Below are positions 1-7,849 of a stretch of 13,529 bases of DNA, in pieces. The notes under the pieces are model-generated. The model saw nothing but the letters and a program-made list of their open reading frames with translations, had not been told where the DNA came from and searched no databases. Where the stretch lies: positions 1 to 13,529 of the forward strand of contig JASLIY010000123.1 of the NCBI GenBank assembly GCA_030152675.1, written 5' to 3'. A program made the position numbers and the translations under genes. Source of the DNA: Acinetobacter sp. (GTDB taxonomy: Bacteria; Pseudomonadota; Gammaproteobacteria; Pseudomonadales; Moraxellaceae). Position 1 is the stretch's first letter. Every line of letters starts with the position of its first letter.

Positions 1-324
1 CAGTTGGTCACGCAATGGCTTGAACTGACGGACAACATTGAAGAAAAATCAAAACATGCAGCAGTTGAGATCGCAGCCGCATCGGTGGATTACCTGTATT
101 TTTCAGGTTATGTGGTATTTGCTTATTTGTGGTTGAAAATGGCTGTGATCGCACAACAACAGGTTGACAAGGGTTGTGATGATGCATTTTATTCCGCCAA
201 AGTTGCCACAGCTCAGTTTTATTTTCAACGGATTCTACCGCGCACTTTGACCCATGCTGCCAATATTCAGGCAGGATCGAGCAGCCTTTATCAGCTTCGC
301 GCTGAGGACTTTAAGTTTGATTGA
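1..324 (+). CDS. Acyl-CoA dehydrogenase, C-terminal fragment (cut by window edge)
   Basis: The reading frame is open from the first base and stops with TGA at 322-324, so only the last 107 residues are visible and the true start lies outside the window. The helix-rich fragment, with AHAANIQAGSSSLYQL near its end and the terminus AEDFKFD, resembles the extra C-terminal helical domain of large (about 600-residue) bacterial acyl-CoA dehydrogenases. Those are FAD flavoenzymes that oxidise acyl-CoA to enoyl-CoA in fatty-acid or related catabolism in the cytoplasm. The FAD-binding and catalytic-base regions are missing because of the window edge, so chain-length preference cannot be judged. The gene converges on the formate dehydrogenase gene and shows no functional link with it. 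The family call rests on recognition of the C-terminal domain alone. Confidence 0.72.
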   Translation, partial: QLVTQWLELTDNIEEKSKHAAVEIAAASVDYLYFSGYVVFAYLWLKMAVIAQQQVDKGCDDAFYSAKVATAQFYFQRILPRTLTHAANIQAGSSSLYQLRAEDFKFD

Positions 325-394
325 GTCGGTGATATTGGTATCGACGGATGAGATGTTTCTGTTGTGAGAGATACCTTTCAGATTACAAAGATAC

Positions 395-424
395 CCACCA
401 CGATAGCCTTTAGCTTCGTGGTGG
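395..424. terminator. Hairpin between two convergent genes, probable bidirectional terminator
   Basis: Arms CCACCACGA (395-403) and TCGTGGTGG (416-424) are perfect reverse complements over 9 bp. They can be extended inward by AGC/GCT after a one-base bulge, leaving a five-base loop. The hairpin sits between the stop of the acyl-CoA dehydrogenase gene (324) and the stop of the oppositely oriented formate dehydrogenase gene (432), where a shared terminator is expected. The following T-rich stretch is weak on both strands (ATTTAG on plus, ATCTTTG on minus), so efficiency is uncertain. Confidence 0.6.
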
Positions 425-431
425 ATTTAGC

Positions 432-1589
432 CTAAGTCAGCTTATAAGATTGGGCTCCAGTGCCTGCCAAATGCCCCTGATCGACGATCAAATACTCTGA
501 ACGAATCGGTCGAGCGGCAAAATAATCTTGTAATATTTCCAATGTTCCTGCGGCATAACGTGCTTGCGCCGACAAAGAGCTTCCTGAGATATGTGGTGTC
601 ATGCCGTGATTCGGCATGTGTCGCCACGGATGATCGGCGGGTGCCGGTTGTGGGAACCACACATCTCCACCATAGCCAGCCAATTGTCCAGTTTCCAAGG
701 CATGCACAATCGCATCGGGATCGGTCAAAGCACCTCTGGCAGTATTGATCAGATAGGCGCCTTTTTTGAATTTTGCAAGTAAGTCGGCATTGATAAAACC
801 CGCAGTCGATGGATACAAAGGCGTTTGAACATTGACGATATCGCAGACGCTGACCAGTGATTCAGGCGAGTCGTGATAATGCAGACCTAATTCTTGCTCC
901 AACTCGGGGGGCAGTCGCTGCGGATCATAATAATGCAGGCTGACATCAAAGGGCTTGATTCTTTTGAGGATCGCTTGTCCAATCCGGCCAGCGCCCAAGG
1001 TGCCAAATGCCATACCCTCAATGTCATAATTTCGCGCCACGCAATCTGCAATATTCCAGCCACCATCGAGCACGGTTTGATGAGCTGGGAGGTAGTGGTG
1101 TACCAAGGCCAAAGTCGTCATCACCGCATGTTCTGCCACACTGATACAGTTGGAATAAGTCACTTCGGCAACGGTAACGCCGTGTGCTGCAGCGGCTTGA
1201 AGATCAACGTGATCCGAGCCTACGCCAGCAGTTAAGGCCAGTTTTAGTTTTTTGGCTTTACTCAACCGTTCAGCGCTCAGATAAGCTGGCCAAAAAGGTT
1301 GAGAAATCACGATTTCAGCATCGATCAAGTGCCGATCAAACTCAGAATCAGCAGCATCTTTATCGCTGGTGACAATGAATTCATGTCCTTGTGATTCGAG
1401 ATAGTCACGCAAGCCCAGCTCTCCAGAGACACAACCCACCAGAGCGCCTGCTTCAAAACCTAGACCTTCAGGTCGTGGTGCAGTCTGTCCATTGGGGTAG
1501 TAACTGATATGTGGGATATCTTCACGGATGTAATGCGGTGGGTATCCAGTGATTGGATCTGGATAGAGCACACAGAGAATTTTAGCCAT
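432..1589 (-). CDS. fdh: NAD+-dependent formate dehydrogenase (D-2-hydroxyacid dehydrogenase family)
   Basis: Cytosolic, metal-free enzyme oxidising formate to CO2 with reduction of NAD+, used in formate detoxification, energy supply or C1 metabolism. The 385-residue product closely matches the Pseudomonas sp. 101 enzyme in pattern and length. The substrate segment ISQPFWPAYL (95-104), Asn147, the Rossmann loop GTLGAGRIG (196-204), Asp222 (which selects NAD over NADP), Arg285, Gln314 and the catalytic His333 in TPHISG are all visible. The start is set at the ATG whose complement is 1587-1589: AGGAG lies 8 bases upstream, while the in-frame GTG nine bases earlier overlaps that AGGAG. The gene appears monocistronic, downstream of and co-oriented with the fimbrial genes but separated by about 250 bp. 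Relative to the Pseudomonas enzyme, reactive Cys145, Cys255 and Cys354 are replaced by Ser146, Thr256 and Asp355, and Ala198 by Gly199. Confidence 0.95.
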   Translation of the reverse strand: MAKILCVLYPDPITGYPPHYIREDIPHISYYPNGQTAPRPEGLGFEAGALVGCVSGELGLRDYLESQGHEFIVTSDKDAADSEFDRHLIDAEIVISQPFWPAYLSAERLSKAKKLKLALTAGVGSDHVDLQAAAAHGVTVAEVTYSNCISVAEHAVMTTLALVHHYLPAHQTVLDGGWNIADCVARNYDIEGMAFGTLGAGRIGQAILKRIKPFDVSLHYYDPQRLPPELEQELGLHYHDSPESLVSVCDIVNVQTPLYPSTAGFINADLLAKFKKGAYLINTARGALTDPDAIVHALETGQLAGYGGDVWFPQPAPADHPWRHMPNHGMTPHISGSSLSAQARYAAGTLEILQDYFAARPIRSEYLIVDQGHLAGTGAQSYKLT

Positions 1590-1597
1590 GCTTGTCA

Positions 1598-1603
1598 CTC
1601 CTT
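1598..1603 (-). promoter_or_regulatory. Ribosome binding site of the formate dehydrogenase gene (decides the start)
   Basis: On the minus strand AAGGAG is followed by 8 bases and then ATG at 1589. A competing GTG start at 1598 would overlap this Shine-Dalgarno sequence, so the ATG is preferred. Confidence 0.7.
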
Positions 1604-1652
1604 TTTATTTTTATGACGTTGATTATTTTCATGTCACCGATGTTTTGATTTT

Positions 1653-1676
1653 GCGATATTGAATCGCTTATTCAAT
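1653..1676. promoter_or_regulatory. Overlapping inverted repeats upstream of fdh, candidate operator
   Basis: ATTGAAT (1658-1664), a 5-base spacer, then ATTCAAT (1670-1676) forms a perfect 7-bp dyad. It overlaps a second dyad, GCGAT (1653-1657), 5 bases, ATCGC (1663-1667). The element ends about 64 bases upstream of the fdh start codon, in the 256-bp spacer between fdh and the fimbrial chaperone gene. This is a typical place for a transcription-factor site. No regulator gene is adjacent and no convincing -10/-35 pair was found, so the role is inferred from symmetry and position only. I saw no clear terminator for the fimbrial operon in the same spacer. Confidence 0.4.
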
Positions 1677-1845
1677 GGATGAAATACAGGGATATATCAA
1701 GCTAAACATAACCAAAAATTAGCAGCTTTGTTGGGCGTTTTGTGGTGTGATTGTAGTTTGAATTGGAGGGCGCGTCAGGCGTACCGGTTTATTGAGATAG
1801 GCTCAGCAATGCAGCTCCACACGGCATGGCATGAATGCACTTTAT

Positions 1846-2718
1846 TTAGGATACACTTTGGCAAGCCCGCTCAAAATCCTGACTTTTCCCATCATCATCA
1901 ATCAGGCTAAAGCGTAGTTTTGGCATAGGCTGAAGGTTTAGGTCAGCTTGTTGTAGCATAAACTCGGTATGGGAAAATGGTGCAATCATATTCTGCATCT
2001 GATTGGCACTATACAGCTTGTGGTATTGCATCTGATCCAACTGAGTGGGTAGGGATGATGCGATCGATAAGGACAAAAAAGTCACATGATAGGGTGTGGG
2101 ATTGCGGACTCGAATGATTAGCGTGGGATGTTGCACCTGAGGCGCTGATTGCGCAGTGTTGAGGCTTGGCTCAGATCGACATTGGAACTCTAAGCTTGCG
2201 GCCATTGCCGAGATCGACATCGGTGTTAACGCCGTGGGACGATAAAATATTTTAATCCGGGTATTCATGGCCATGTGAAGTTGATTGCTGGCACTGAGAT
2301 CAGAAGCTACGCTGGGGATTTCATATAAGTTGATCCAATAGACCGATTCTCGATCCTGAGCTAAGGCGAGATCATTGTAGACAATACGCAAGGCTTTCAT
2401 TTCACCTGCTGACATTTTAAAGACTGCAGGAAGAACCACAAAAGGCGGATCAGCAAATTCGATCTGATTTGATCCATCATCGACCCATACTTGATTGATG
2501 ACGGGATAGGTATTGGTATTGGCAACAATCAGTGATTTCTCACGATCATGTGCATCATAAATTACTCGTGTGGCATTGGCCAAAAGTCCAGCCTCTAATC
2601 CGCTGCTTGTGCTGAGGCCGAATAGCATCAGGCAGAGTGCCAACGGCTGGGCTTGAGGTTTTTGGAGAGAATACTGCAATTGCTGTGATCTTTTACGGGA
2701 TAGTCTGCTGATTCGCAT
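1846..2718 (-). CDS. Second periplasmic fimbrial chaperone (PapD/FimC family)
   Basis: Periplasmic chaperone of the two-Ig-domain family that caps fimbrial subunits by donor-strand complementation. Family marks are NATRVIYDAHDREKSL (48-63) with the anchor Arg51, MKALRIVYN (107-115), DRESVYWINLYEIP (122-135) and RIKIFYRP (154-161) with the second anchor Lys156. The N-terminus has an unusually long basic stretch (about 26 residues) before the hydrophobic signal core. Cys180 and Cys286 could form a disulfide in the second domain. The gene is last in the fimbrial operon; only two bases separate its ATG from the adhesin stop codon and no good Shine-Dalgarno is seen, so translation is probably coupled. 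Its position suggests a dedicated partner for the adhesin, but that is inference. It differs strongly from the first chaperone of the cluster. Confidence 0.9.
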   Translation of the reverse strand: MRISRLSRKRSQQLQYSLQKPQAQPLALCLMLFGLSTSSGLEAGLLANATRVIYDAHDREKSLIVANTNTYPVINQVWVDDGSNQIEFADPPFVVLPAVFKMSAGEMKALRIVYNDLALAQDRESVYWINLYEIPSVASDLSASNQLHMAMNTRIKIFYRPTALTPMSISAMAASLEFQCRSEPSLNTAQSAPQVQHPTLIIRVRNPTPYHVTFLSLSIASSLPTQLDQMQYHKLYSANQMQNMIAPFSHTEFMLQQADLNLQPMPKLRFSLIDDDGKSQDFERACQSVS

Positions 2719-2720
2719 GG

Positions 2721-4079
2721 TTATTGTACCGTGACCACGATCGTGGCGGTGGCTTTGACCTGACCGGGCGTGATGATCTGTTTCGGTAGCGCTTCTAAAA
2801 TCGCGGTGTAGTTTTGAATATAGGTTTGATAGCCAGATTCTATACTGCCGATATTTTGTGGGTTGCCGTCCAGAATCGGATACCAGCCGGCCGCTTCACC
2901 TGTACCGATATTGCTCAGTGGGGGGCTAAAGAGCAGCTTTTTTTGGTTTGAACTGTTGACGAGGCGGATTCCCACCCCGGTGGCAATGTTCGGCGTGATG
3001 TTATATTCGTCTGAGAGTAAATAATCAATTGCACCTGTAGGTCGAACCAAATTGAGTAATGCGGCTGAGTACACCGCAGCTTCTGAGGTCTGAAAGGCGA
3101 TCGCGGTATGCTGACTTGCAGTGCCAGATTTGGCTTGATCACTACATTCGACTTCAACACTAAAGTTTGCTTGGCTGCTTAGACCTTGTTGTAATTCTGC
3201 AGTGGTGATCATGGGCAATTGCACATTGGGGGTGGTATTACGTACCACGCAGGTTTCAGACTTGACCAGTGTGCCTGAGCCTCTCATTCCATAACCAAAA
3301 CCATTGTCCGCACCCCAAAAGGTGTAACTGACATTGGAGTCTTGTCCTGGCATGTCATGATTAAAACTAAAACTGACTTTGGGATCACCTGCGAGTTGAA
3401 TATAACTATTGGGTTGTAAACAGGTATAGATCCCTGTGGCGGCCATCGGACTGCAGTAGTTACTGCCACTGCCACTAACGGGAGGGAGCTGGCTGATTTT
3501 ATACAGTGACGCCTCCAAAGGTGGAATATCTATCAATCGAATATGAATTTTGCCATTATTTTCAAAATAACTACTGATCGGGATTTTTTGCCAAAAACGG
3601 CTAATTTCGACCCCAGACATACTTTGCTTTAAACCCACATATTGCCACCATGTGGCGTAGACCGCTGTTAAACCATCATATGCACCAGTCTCCCAATAAC
3701 CGCCTACTCGATCATCACCATTGGTGGCCACCAGAAAATAGATCGAGGGCAGATCGGCTACATCACAACTCCATAAAATGGACTGGGCATTGGCGCCCCC
3801 AAAGGTAAATGCCGTGGATGGCACGACTGTACTGGCCAGTAGAGTGCCAGGGGGTTGTAGGTATTGTGCGGTTAAATTAATTTTGCCAAAGTTAATGATG
3901 GCGGTGCGCTCATCTTCAACATGGCTGACGGTGGATTTGCTGCATTGCGCATAACTGAATTGCGGCCCAAACAGAAAGGCTAACGCACAGCGAGCCAAGC
4001 ATACGACGCCGAGCTTGAATAATGCGCTACGTCGGTGTTGTAACACAGCAGGCTTGATGGTTCGTGTCGATCGCAGCAT
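2721..4079 (-). CDS. Two-domain fimbrial tip adhesin
   Basis: A 452-residue secreted protein with the layout of FimH-like tip adhesins. A signal peptide with a long basic N-region ends near FSYA (42-45). An N-terminal receptor-binding region of about 46-270 contains Cys46, Cys105, Cys209 and Cys220. A C-terminal pilin domain of about 275-452 contains Cys277 and Cys312 and ends in the alternating hydrophobic strand KATATIVVTVQ, which a chaperone and then the next subunit would bind. Its double size relative to the pilin and its place after the usher gene support the tip role. The ligand cannot be predicted; the N-terminal domain is not one I recognise by sequence. AAGGAG sits 9 bases before the ATG, right after the usher stop. 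A minor structural pilin is the alternative, but the length argues against it. Confidence 0.82.
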   Translation of the reverse strand: MLRSTRTIKPAVLQHRRSALFKLGVVCLARCALAFLFGPQFSYAQCSKSTVSHVEDERTAIINFGKINLTAQYLQPPGTLLASTVVPSTAFTFGGANAQSILWSCDVADLPSIYFLVATNGDDRVGGYWETGAYDGLTAVYATWWQYVGLKQSMSGVEISRFWQKIPISSYFENNGKIHIRLIDIPPLEASLYKISQLPPVSGSGSNYCSPMAATGIYTCLQPNSYIQLAGDPKVSFSFNHDMPGQDSNVSYTFWGADNGFGYGMRGSGTLVKSETCVVRNTTPNVQLPMITTAELQQGLSSQANFSVEVECSDQAKSGTASQHTAIAFQTSEAAVYSAALLNLVRPTGAIDYLLSDEYNITPNIATGVGIRLVNSSNQKKLLFSPPLSNIGTGEAAGWYPILDGNPQNIGSIESGYQTYIQNYTAILEALPKQIITPGQVKATATIVVTVQ

Positions 4080-4094
4080 GGGTTCGTTCTCCTT

Positions 4095-6953
4095 TTAGTC
4101 GGGGATACAGGTGGCTGAAAGTTTATTGATATTGCTGCTGAGCTCATTTGGCTGGATCGTATAGTCCACGTGACAGGCATCTTGTTGATGGTCACCCCAG
4201 CGGATCTGCAGCCTGCCAATGAGATTTTCACTTCTTAAGTAAATTTGCCCATTTTGAGCCACCATGCCGATATTCTGCCCTGCAGCATCAAAGACTTCAG
4301 CGCCCATCGGTACGGCATCGTTGTTGCTAAAACGTGCGCGGATCAGCAGCGCATAACCTTGCCGGGTTTGAAAATTAATTTTAATTGCTGCCCCTGCATA
4401 AGGTGCCACGCGCGAGTAGCCAGTACTGAGTTCCGCCTGACCGAGCATGCCTTCAGGGTTTAGAGCAATGGCGTTGTATTGGTAAGGGGTCAGTGAAGGT
4501 AAAAGCGCAAAGCCATGCCGATTGATGACCGTGGATTGGGTATTCAATACTTGGGCGCCGTGTGCACCTGGGGCCTCGATCAGTGCGAAGGTATCTGATA
4601 GATAATGCCCCAAGGTCAGACCACCACGATGCAGTGCCAACGCGCCTTGCAGATAGCCGCTGGCTTGCCAGTACTGTGGTCCGATGGAAACGCTGGCACC
4701 GACATTGGCATAGCGCAGACGTTGCTGCAGCATTGCATAGCTATTTCGTTTTGAGTGTCCGCTGTCTTCACTGAAGCCGAGACCGTAGTTTAAGCGGTCT
4801 TTAGCATCGAGGCTGCCATTGAGGGTGGTCTGATACTGGCTGCTGTGCTGATCTTGATGGGTCGCGGTCAACATAAGATTATGTTTGCTGTGTTGGTGCT
4901 TGCCTCCCAAAGGGATACTGACCGATAAGCCAAAGCTCGTTTCTGTCTGGCGCTGTGATTTATTGCTTAGTAGATCCAATGCTTGCGGTTGACGGTTGAT
5001 CTCATGTGGATGATCTGCTGCGGGCAGTTGATTTTGTTCGTTCGCTGTCGGTTGAGGGGAACTGATTTGTGTAGCGTGAATAGGGGCTGTCCGATTGAGC
5101 GTATGGCGCATGATGCGGTTGATATTCAGCTGAATCGACACCCCATTGCTGAGTGATTTGCTGTAGCCGAATTGCAATTGCTGGTCACTCGACTTCTGAT
5201 CGCGAAAATATCGTGCTGATGCGGTGATATACAGATTGCCGTAGCGGCCAAGCATTTGCTGCATTGACATGGCGAGGCGTGAACGTTCTTGAGAATGCTG
5301 AACAATACGGATGTCTGTTGTGGTGCCATGGTCAAGAATGCGGGTATGCCGTTGCTGTAGATGATTGACCAAATCTCGATAGCCCGCGGTGGAATAACGA
5401 TAAGCACTCAAGCTCAAAGTGGTTCGCGTGCTGGGAATGCTTTTGCTATAGCTGCTATTCAATAACCAACCTTGTTGATGCTGTTGCGCTAGATGAGAAC
5501 GGGAGAGGCTTAGATCTGTCGCGAAGGCACCGATAGGATGGGTATAGACAGCACCCAGTATCGTGGCTTGATAATGCGGTGCGAGTCGTAGACCTGAGTT
5601 TAAGGTTATGTGGCTTCTCAGGCCATATTGGCTGCTGATATTGGCAAAGATGCTTTCTTCATCGACGCCAAGGGTTTGCCCAAATTCAAAATTGTATTTA
5701 AATGCACCCAGCCGAACGGATGTAGGAAGTGCTGAAAAAGGCACCCTAAAACTTGAACTTGATCCATCGGCTTCTTGCACCAACACATTTAGATCACCAC
5801 TGGCGCTATTGGGAAAAAGGTCATTGATACGAAAGGGTCCTGGTGCAACATGCACTTGGTAAATTTCGCGGTTGTTCTGGTAGATCGTGACTTGGGCTGG
5901 AGTTCTGGCGATGCCTTGAATGACGGGGGCATAACCACGTTGTGAGGCGGGTAACATACGCTCATCACTGCTCAGTTGTATGCCGTTAAAATTCAGCCCT
6001 GAAAAAAACTGTCCACGACTACTGAGTTGTCCCAAGGTCAGTTCACTTTGGATACTTGGCAAGGGACGCCGCAAGAACATGCCCATGTTTTGCCAATGCT
6101 GAGCTTGTTGTTGCAGACTTAGCGTGGATTGTTGGCGTAATTGCCATGTGCCCCAATTGATCCCACTGCTCAGTGCGATATGCGCGACATCTTGTTGCAG
6201 TGTTTGATCAGAAAAGTGATAAGCACTGTGATAATAATGGCCGATATAGTTGACAAAAGCGATGGATTCACCGCTTTGCCATTCATGTGGATCGATATAG
6301 CCCAAGGGTTTTTGCAGCAGCAAACTGTTGGGGATGCTGAGGTCTAAACGCAAACGACCGATATCGAAGCTGCTCTGTCCTGCACCGACCAAGTCTGCCA
6401 AGGTGTCACAGCGCTGACTCTCGGCAAGCAGTGAACTGCTTGAAGGCGTGGAGTGTGGATCAGAGTGTTTTTCTTGTGCTGATACGGGCCGAGTTAAAAT
6501 GGCAGCACGCTGAAGTTGTGCCGCACTGAAGCAAGGCTCGATTTGCTGTGGCGCACTTTGGATAAAGCGTATATTGGTCTGTTCAAAGAATTTTTGATTG
6601 ACATAAAGGTCAACTTTATAGTTTCCCGCCGTGGCAGATTGGCCTTGGCTTAAGTGCACTAAGGCCTCTTGATTTAAGGCTGAACCACGAAACAGTGCAC
6701 GGTCAAAACTGTAGCTGTGATTTGACTCGGCGGTAGTGGAGGTGTTTGTGGCGATGGTGGCTGTGCTGTTCTGCGACGCTGCGGGCAGTTGCGGCAGACG
6801 AGGTGTATCGGCATAGACACGTAGGCAGACCAGACCCAAGCACAGCGTCATGGGCGTTCTAAAGCGATGCGTGTGTGGATTGTTTTTATTTCTACTGTAT
6901 TGTTGGCGAGCTTGCATACCGAAGCGGTAGAGCGTCTGAATGTTGCAACGCAT
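4095..6953 (-). CDS. Outer-membrane fimbrial usher (FimD/PapC family)
   Basis: A beta-barrel outer-membrane pore that recruits chaperone-subunit complexes, orders polymerisation and secretes the fimbria. The 952-residue product shows the N-terminal periplasmic domain (FDRALFRG at 83-90, YKVDLYVN at 112-119, Cys141 and Cys182). The plug/middle region includes ASQRGYAPVIQGIA (336-349) and RINDLFPNSASGDLNVLVQE (375-394). The two C-terminal domains have GQIYLRSE (902-909) and the Cys927/Cys949 pair. It is longer than typical ushers because of a Ser/Thr-rich linker after the signal peptide (about 55-78), an insert between the first two cysteines (about 153-178) and a hydrophilic barrel insert (about 616-670). 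Nine bases separate it from the upstream chaperone stop, and 15 bases from the adhesin start. A later in-frame ATG (6917) lacks a better ribosome site, so 6953 is kept. Confidence 0.95.
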   Translation of the reverse strand: MRCNIQTLYRFGMQARQQYSRNKNNPHTHRFRTPMTLCLGLVCLRVYADTPRLPQLPAASQNSTATIATNTSTTAESNHSYSFDRALFRGSALNQEALVHLSQGQSATAGNYKVDLYVNQKFFEQTNIRFIQSAPQQIEPCFSAAQLQRAAILTRPVSAQEKHSDPHSTPSSSSLLAESQRCDTLADLVGAGQSSFDIGRLRLDLSIPNSLLLQKPLGYIDPHEWQSGESIAFVNYIGHYYHSAYHFSDQTLQQDVAHIALSSGINWGTWQLRQQSTLSLQQQAQHWQNMGMFLRRPLPSIQSELTLGQLSSRGQFFSGLNFNGIQLSSDERMLPASQRGYAPVIQGIARTPAQVTIYQNNREIYQVHVAPGPFRINDLFPNSASGDLNVLVQEADGSSSSFRVPFSALPTSVRLGAFKYNFEFGQTLGVDEESIFANISSQYGLRSHITLNSGLRLAPHYQATILGAVYTHPIGAFATDLSLSRSHLAQQHQQGWLLNSSYSKSIPSTRTTLSLSAYRYSTAGYRDLVNHLQQRHTRILDHGTTTDIRIVQHSQERSRLAMSMQQMLGRYGNLYITASARYFRDQKSSDQQLQFGYSKSLSNGVSIQLNINRIMRHTLNRTAPIHATQISSPQPTANEQNQLPAADHPHEINRQPQALDLLSNKSQRQTETSFGLSVSIPLGGKHQHSKHNLMLTATHQDQHSSQYQTTLNGSLDAKDRLNYGLGFSEDSGHSKRNSYAMLQQRLRYANVGASVSIGPQYWQASGYLQGALALHRGGLTLGHYLSDTFALIEAPGAHGAQVLNTQSTVINRHGFALLPSLTPYQYNAIALNPEGMLGQAELSTGYSRVAPYAGAAIKINFQTRQGYALLIRARFSNNDAVPMGAEVFDAAGQNIGMVAQNGQIYLRSENLIGRLQIRWGDHQQDACHVDYTIQPNELSSNINKLSATCIPD

Positions 6954-6962
6954 GCTCGTTAC

Positions 6963-7781
6963 TCAATGATGACGTCGTGGTAGGGGATGATTGAGCATCG
7001 ACCCATAGTCATTGATCAATGTGATATCCATACGGCTAGGGTTGCTATTTTCATTGAACAGAGAGTTCATCAGCCCAGCGGAAACAGCGGACGGGTTAAT
7101 GTTCCACAAACTGCTGCTTTTGGGGGCAATTAAGCGATTATGATCGGTTGCGATCTCTTTGCCGTTTAGACTGAGTGTGATCTGCGCAATATTGGCGTGA
7201 TAAGCACTGTCGTTATAGATCTGAATTTCAACCCCGTTTTTATTTTGGCTTTTGAGTTCATAGCTGAGCTGTTTGGGCATGTCATTAATCGAGTCAGTCA
7301 ACCCTTGAGGACGGTAAAAGAGTTTGAGTCGGTTTTTAAAGACCACCAGCAGTTTATTTTTATTCAGATCACTGTCTTTCACCGCAGGGATTTCAGAAAA
7401 ATTTAAATAAAATAGACTTTCTCGGTCTTGGGGCAAAACACGATCTTCGGGATTGAATAGGATACGCACCATCTGGCCCTGCTGTGGTTGCATTTTAAAA
7501 ACTTGTGGATTGATGAGAAATGGGGAGGTTGCAGTTTCAGGCTTAGAATTCTCATCGCCTGAATCAATCCAGATCTGTACCAAGCTCGGTGAGTCATCTT
7601 TGTTATTCAGCTGAATGGTTTTTTCTAGCTGCTGAGCGGGGAAGATGACGCGAGTTCCAGTCATCACCACACCGGCATGTGCTGCGGATAGACTGTAAAT
7701 AGAGGAGCATACTGCGAAGCTGAGCAAGCATATTTGAGCTGTACTCGCGATGCAGCCTAATTTATAAGTATTAAAATTCAT
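6963..7781 (-). CDS. Primary periplasmic fimbrial chaperone (PapD/FimC family)
   Basis: A 272-residue periplasmic chaperone that folds pilin subunits and delivers them to the usher. The signal peptide ends at about AAHA (33-36). The first-domain motifs GTRVIFPAQQ (42-51, anchor Arg44), VRILFNPE (105-112), DRESLFYLNFSEIP (119-132) and RLKLFYRP (151-158, anchor Lys153) are canonical. The C-terminal domain closes with DITLINDYGS (252-261). No cysteine pair is seen in the mature protein, unlike the second chaperone of the cluster. It is the first gene after the terminator-like hairpin downstream of the pilin gene and is followed 9 bases later by the usher, the standard order. The ATG at 7781 has no strong Shine-Dalgarno sequence, which may keep translation low relative to the pilin. 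Confidence 0.94.
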   Translation of the reverse strand: MNFNTYKLGCIASTAQICLLSFAVCSSIYSLSAAHAGVVMTGTRVIFPAQQLEKTIQLNNKDDSPSLVQIWIDSGDENSKPETATSPFLINPQVFKMQPQQGQMVRILFNPEDRVLPQDRESLFYLNFSEIPAVKDSDLNKNKLLVVFKNRLKLFYRPQGLTDSINDMPKQLSYELKSQNKNGVEIQIYNDSAYHANIAQITLSLNGKEIATDHNRLIAPKSSSLWNINPSAVSAGLMNSLFNENSNPSRMDITLINDYGSMLNHPLPRRHH

Positions 7782-7801
7782 AGCGCTATTGAATAGTTTT
7801 C

Positions 7802-7849
7802 AAAAAAATCAAATATTAAAAAGTTCTGCCATAGTGAGATGGCAGAACT
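7802..7849 (-). terminator. Intrinsic terminator/attenuator between pilin and chaperone genes
   Basis: AGTTCTGCCAT (7822-7832) and ATGGCAGAACT (7839-7849) form a perfect 11-bp stem with a 6-base loop. In the direction of transcription (minus) the stem is followed at once by TTTTAATATTTGATTTTTTT, a T-rich tail. It lies about 116 bases after the pilin stop and 40 bases before the chaperone start. This matches the partial terminators after major pilin genes that keep pilin transcripts abundant while letting some polymerase read into the assembly genes. A complete terminator with a separate chaperone promoter is the alternative. Confidence 0.8.

Noticed and set aside
542-1372. Several plus-strand frames of 62-113 codons opposite the formate dehydrogenase gene
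   Set aside because: They lie antisense to a fully convincing conserved gene and have no recognisable motifs or ribosome sites.
1728-1910. A 60-codon plus-strand frame in the spacer between fdh and the fimbrial genes
   Set aside because: It runs into the antisense of the chaperone gene, has no ribosome site and resembles nothing known.
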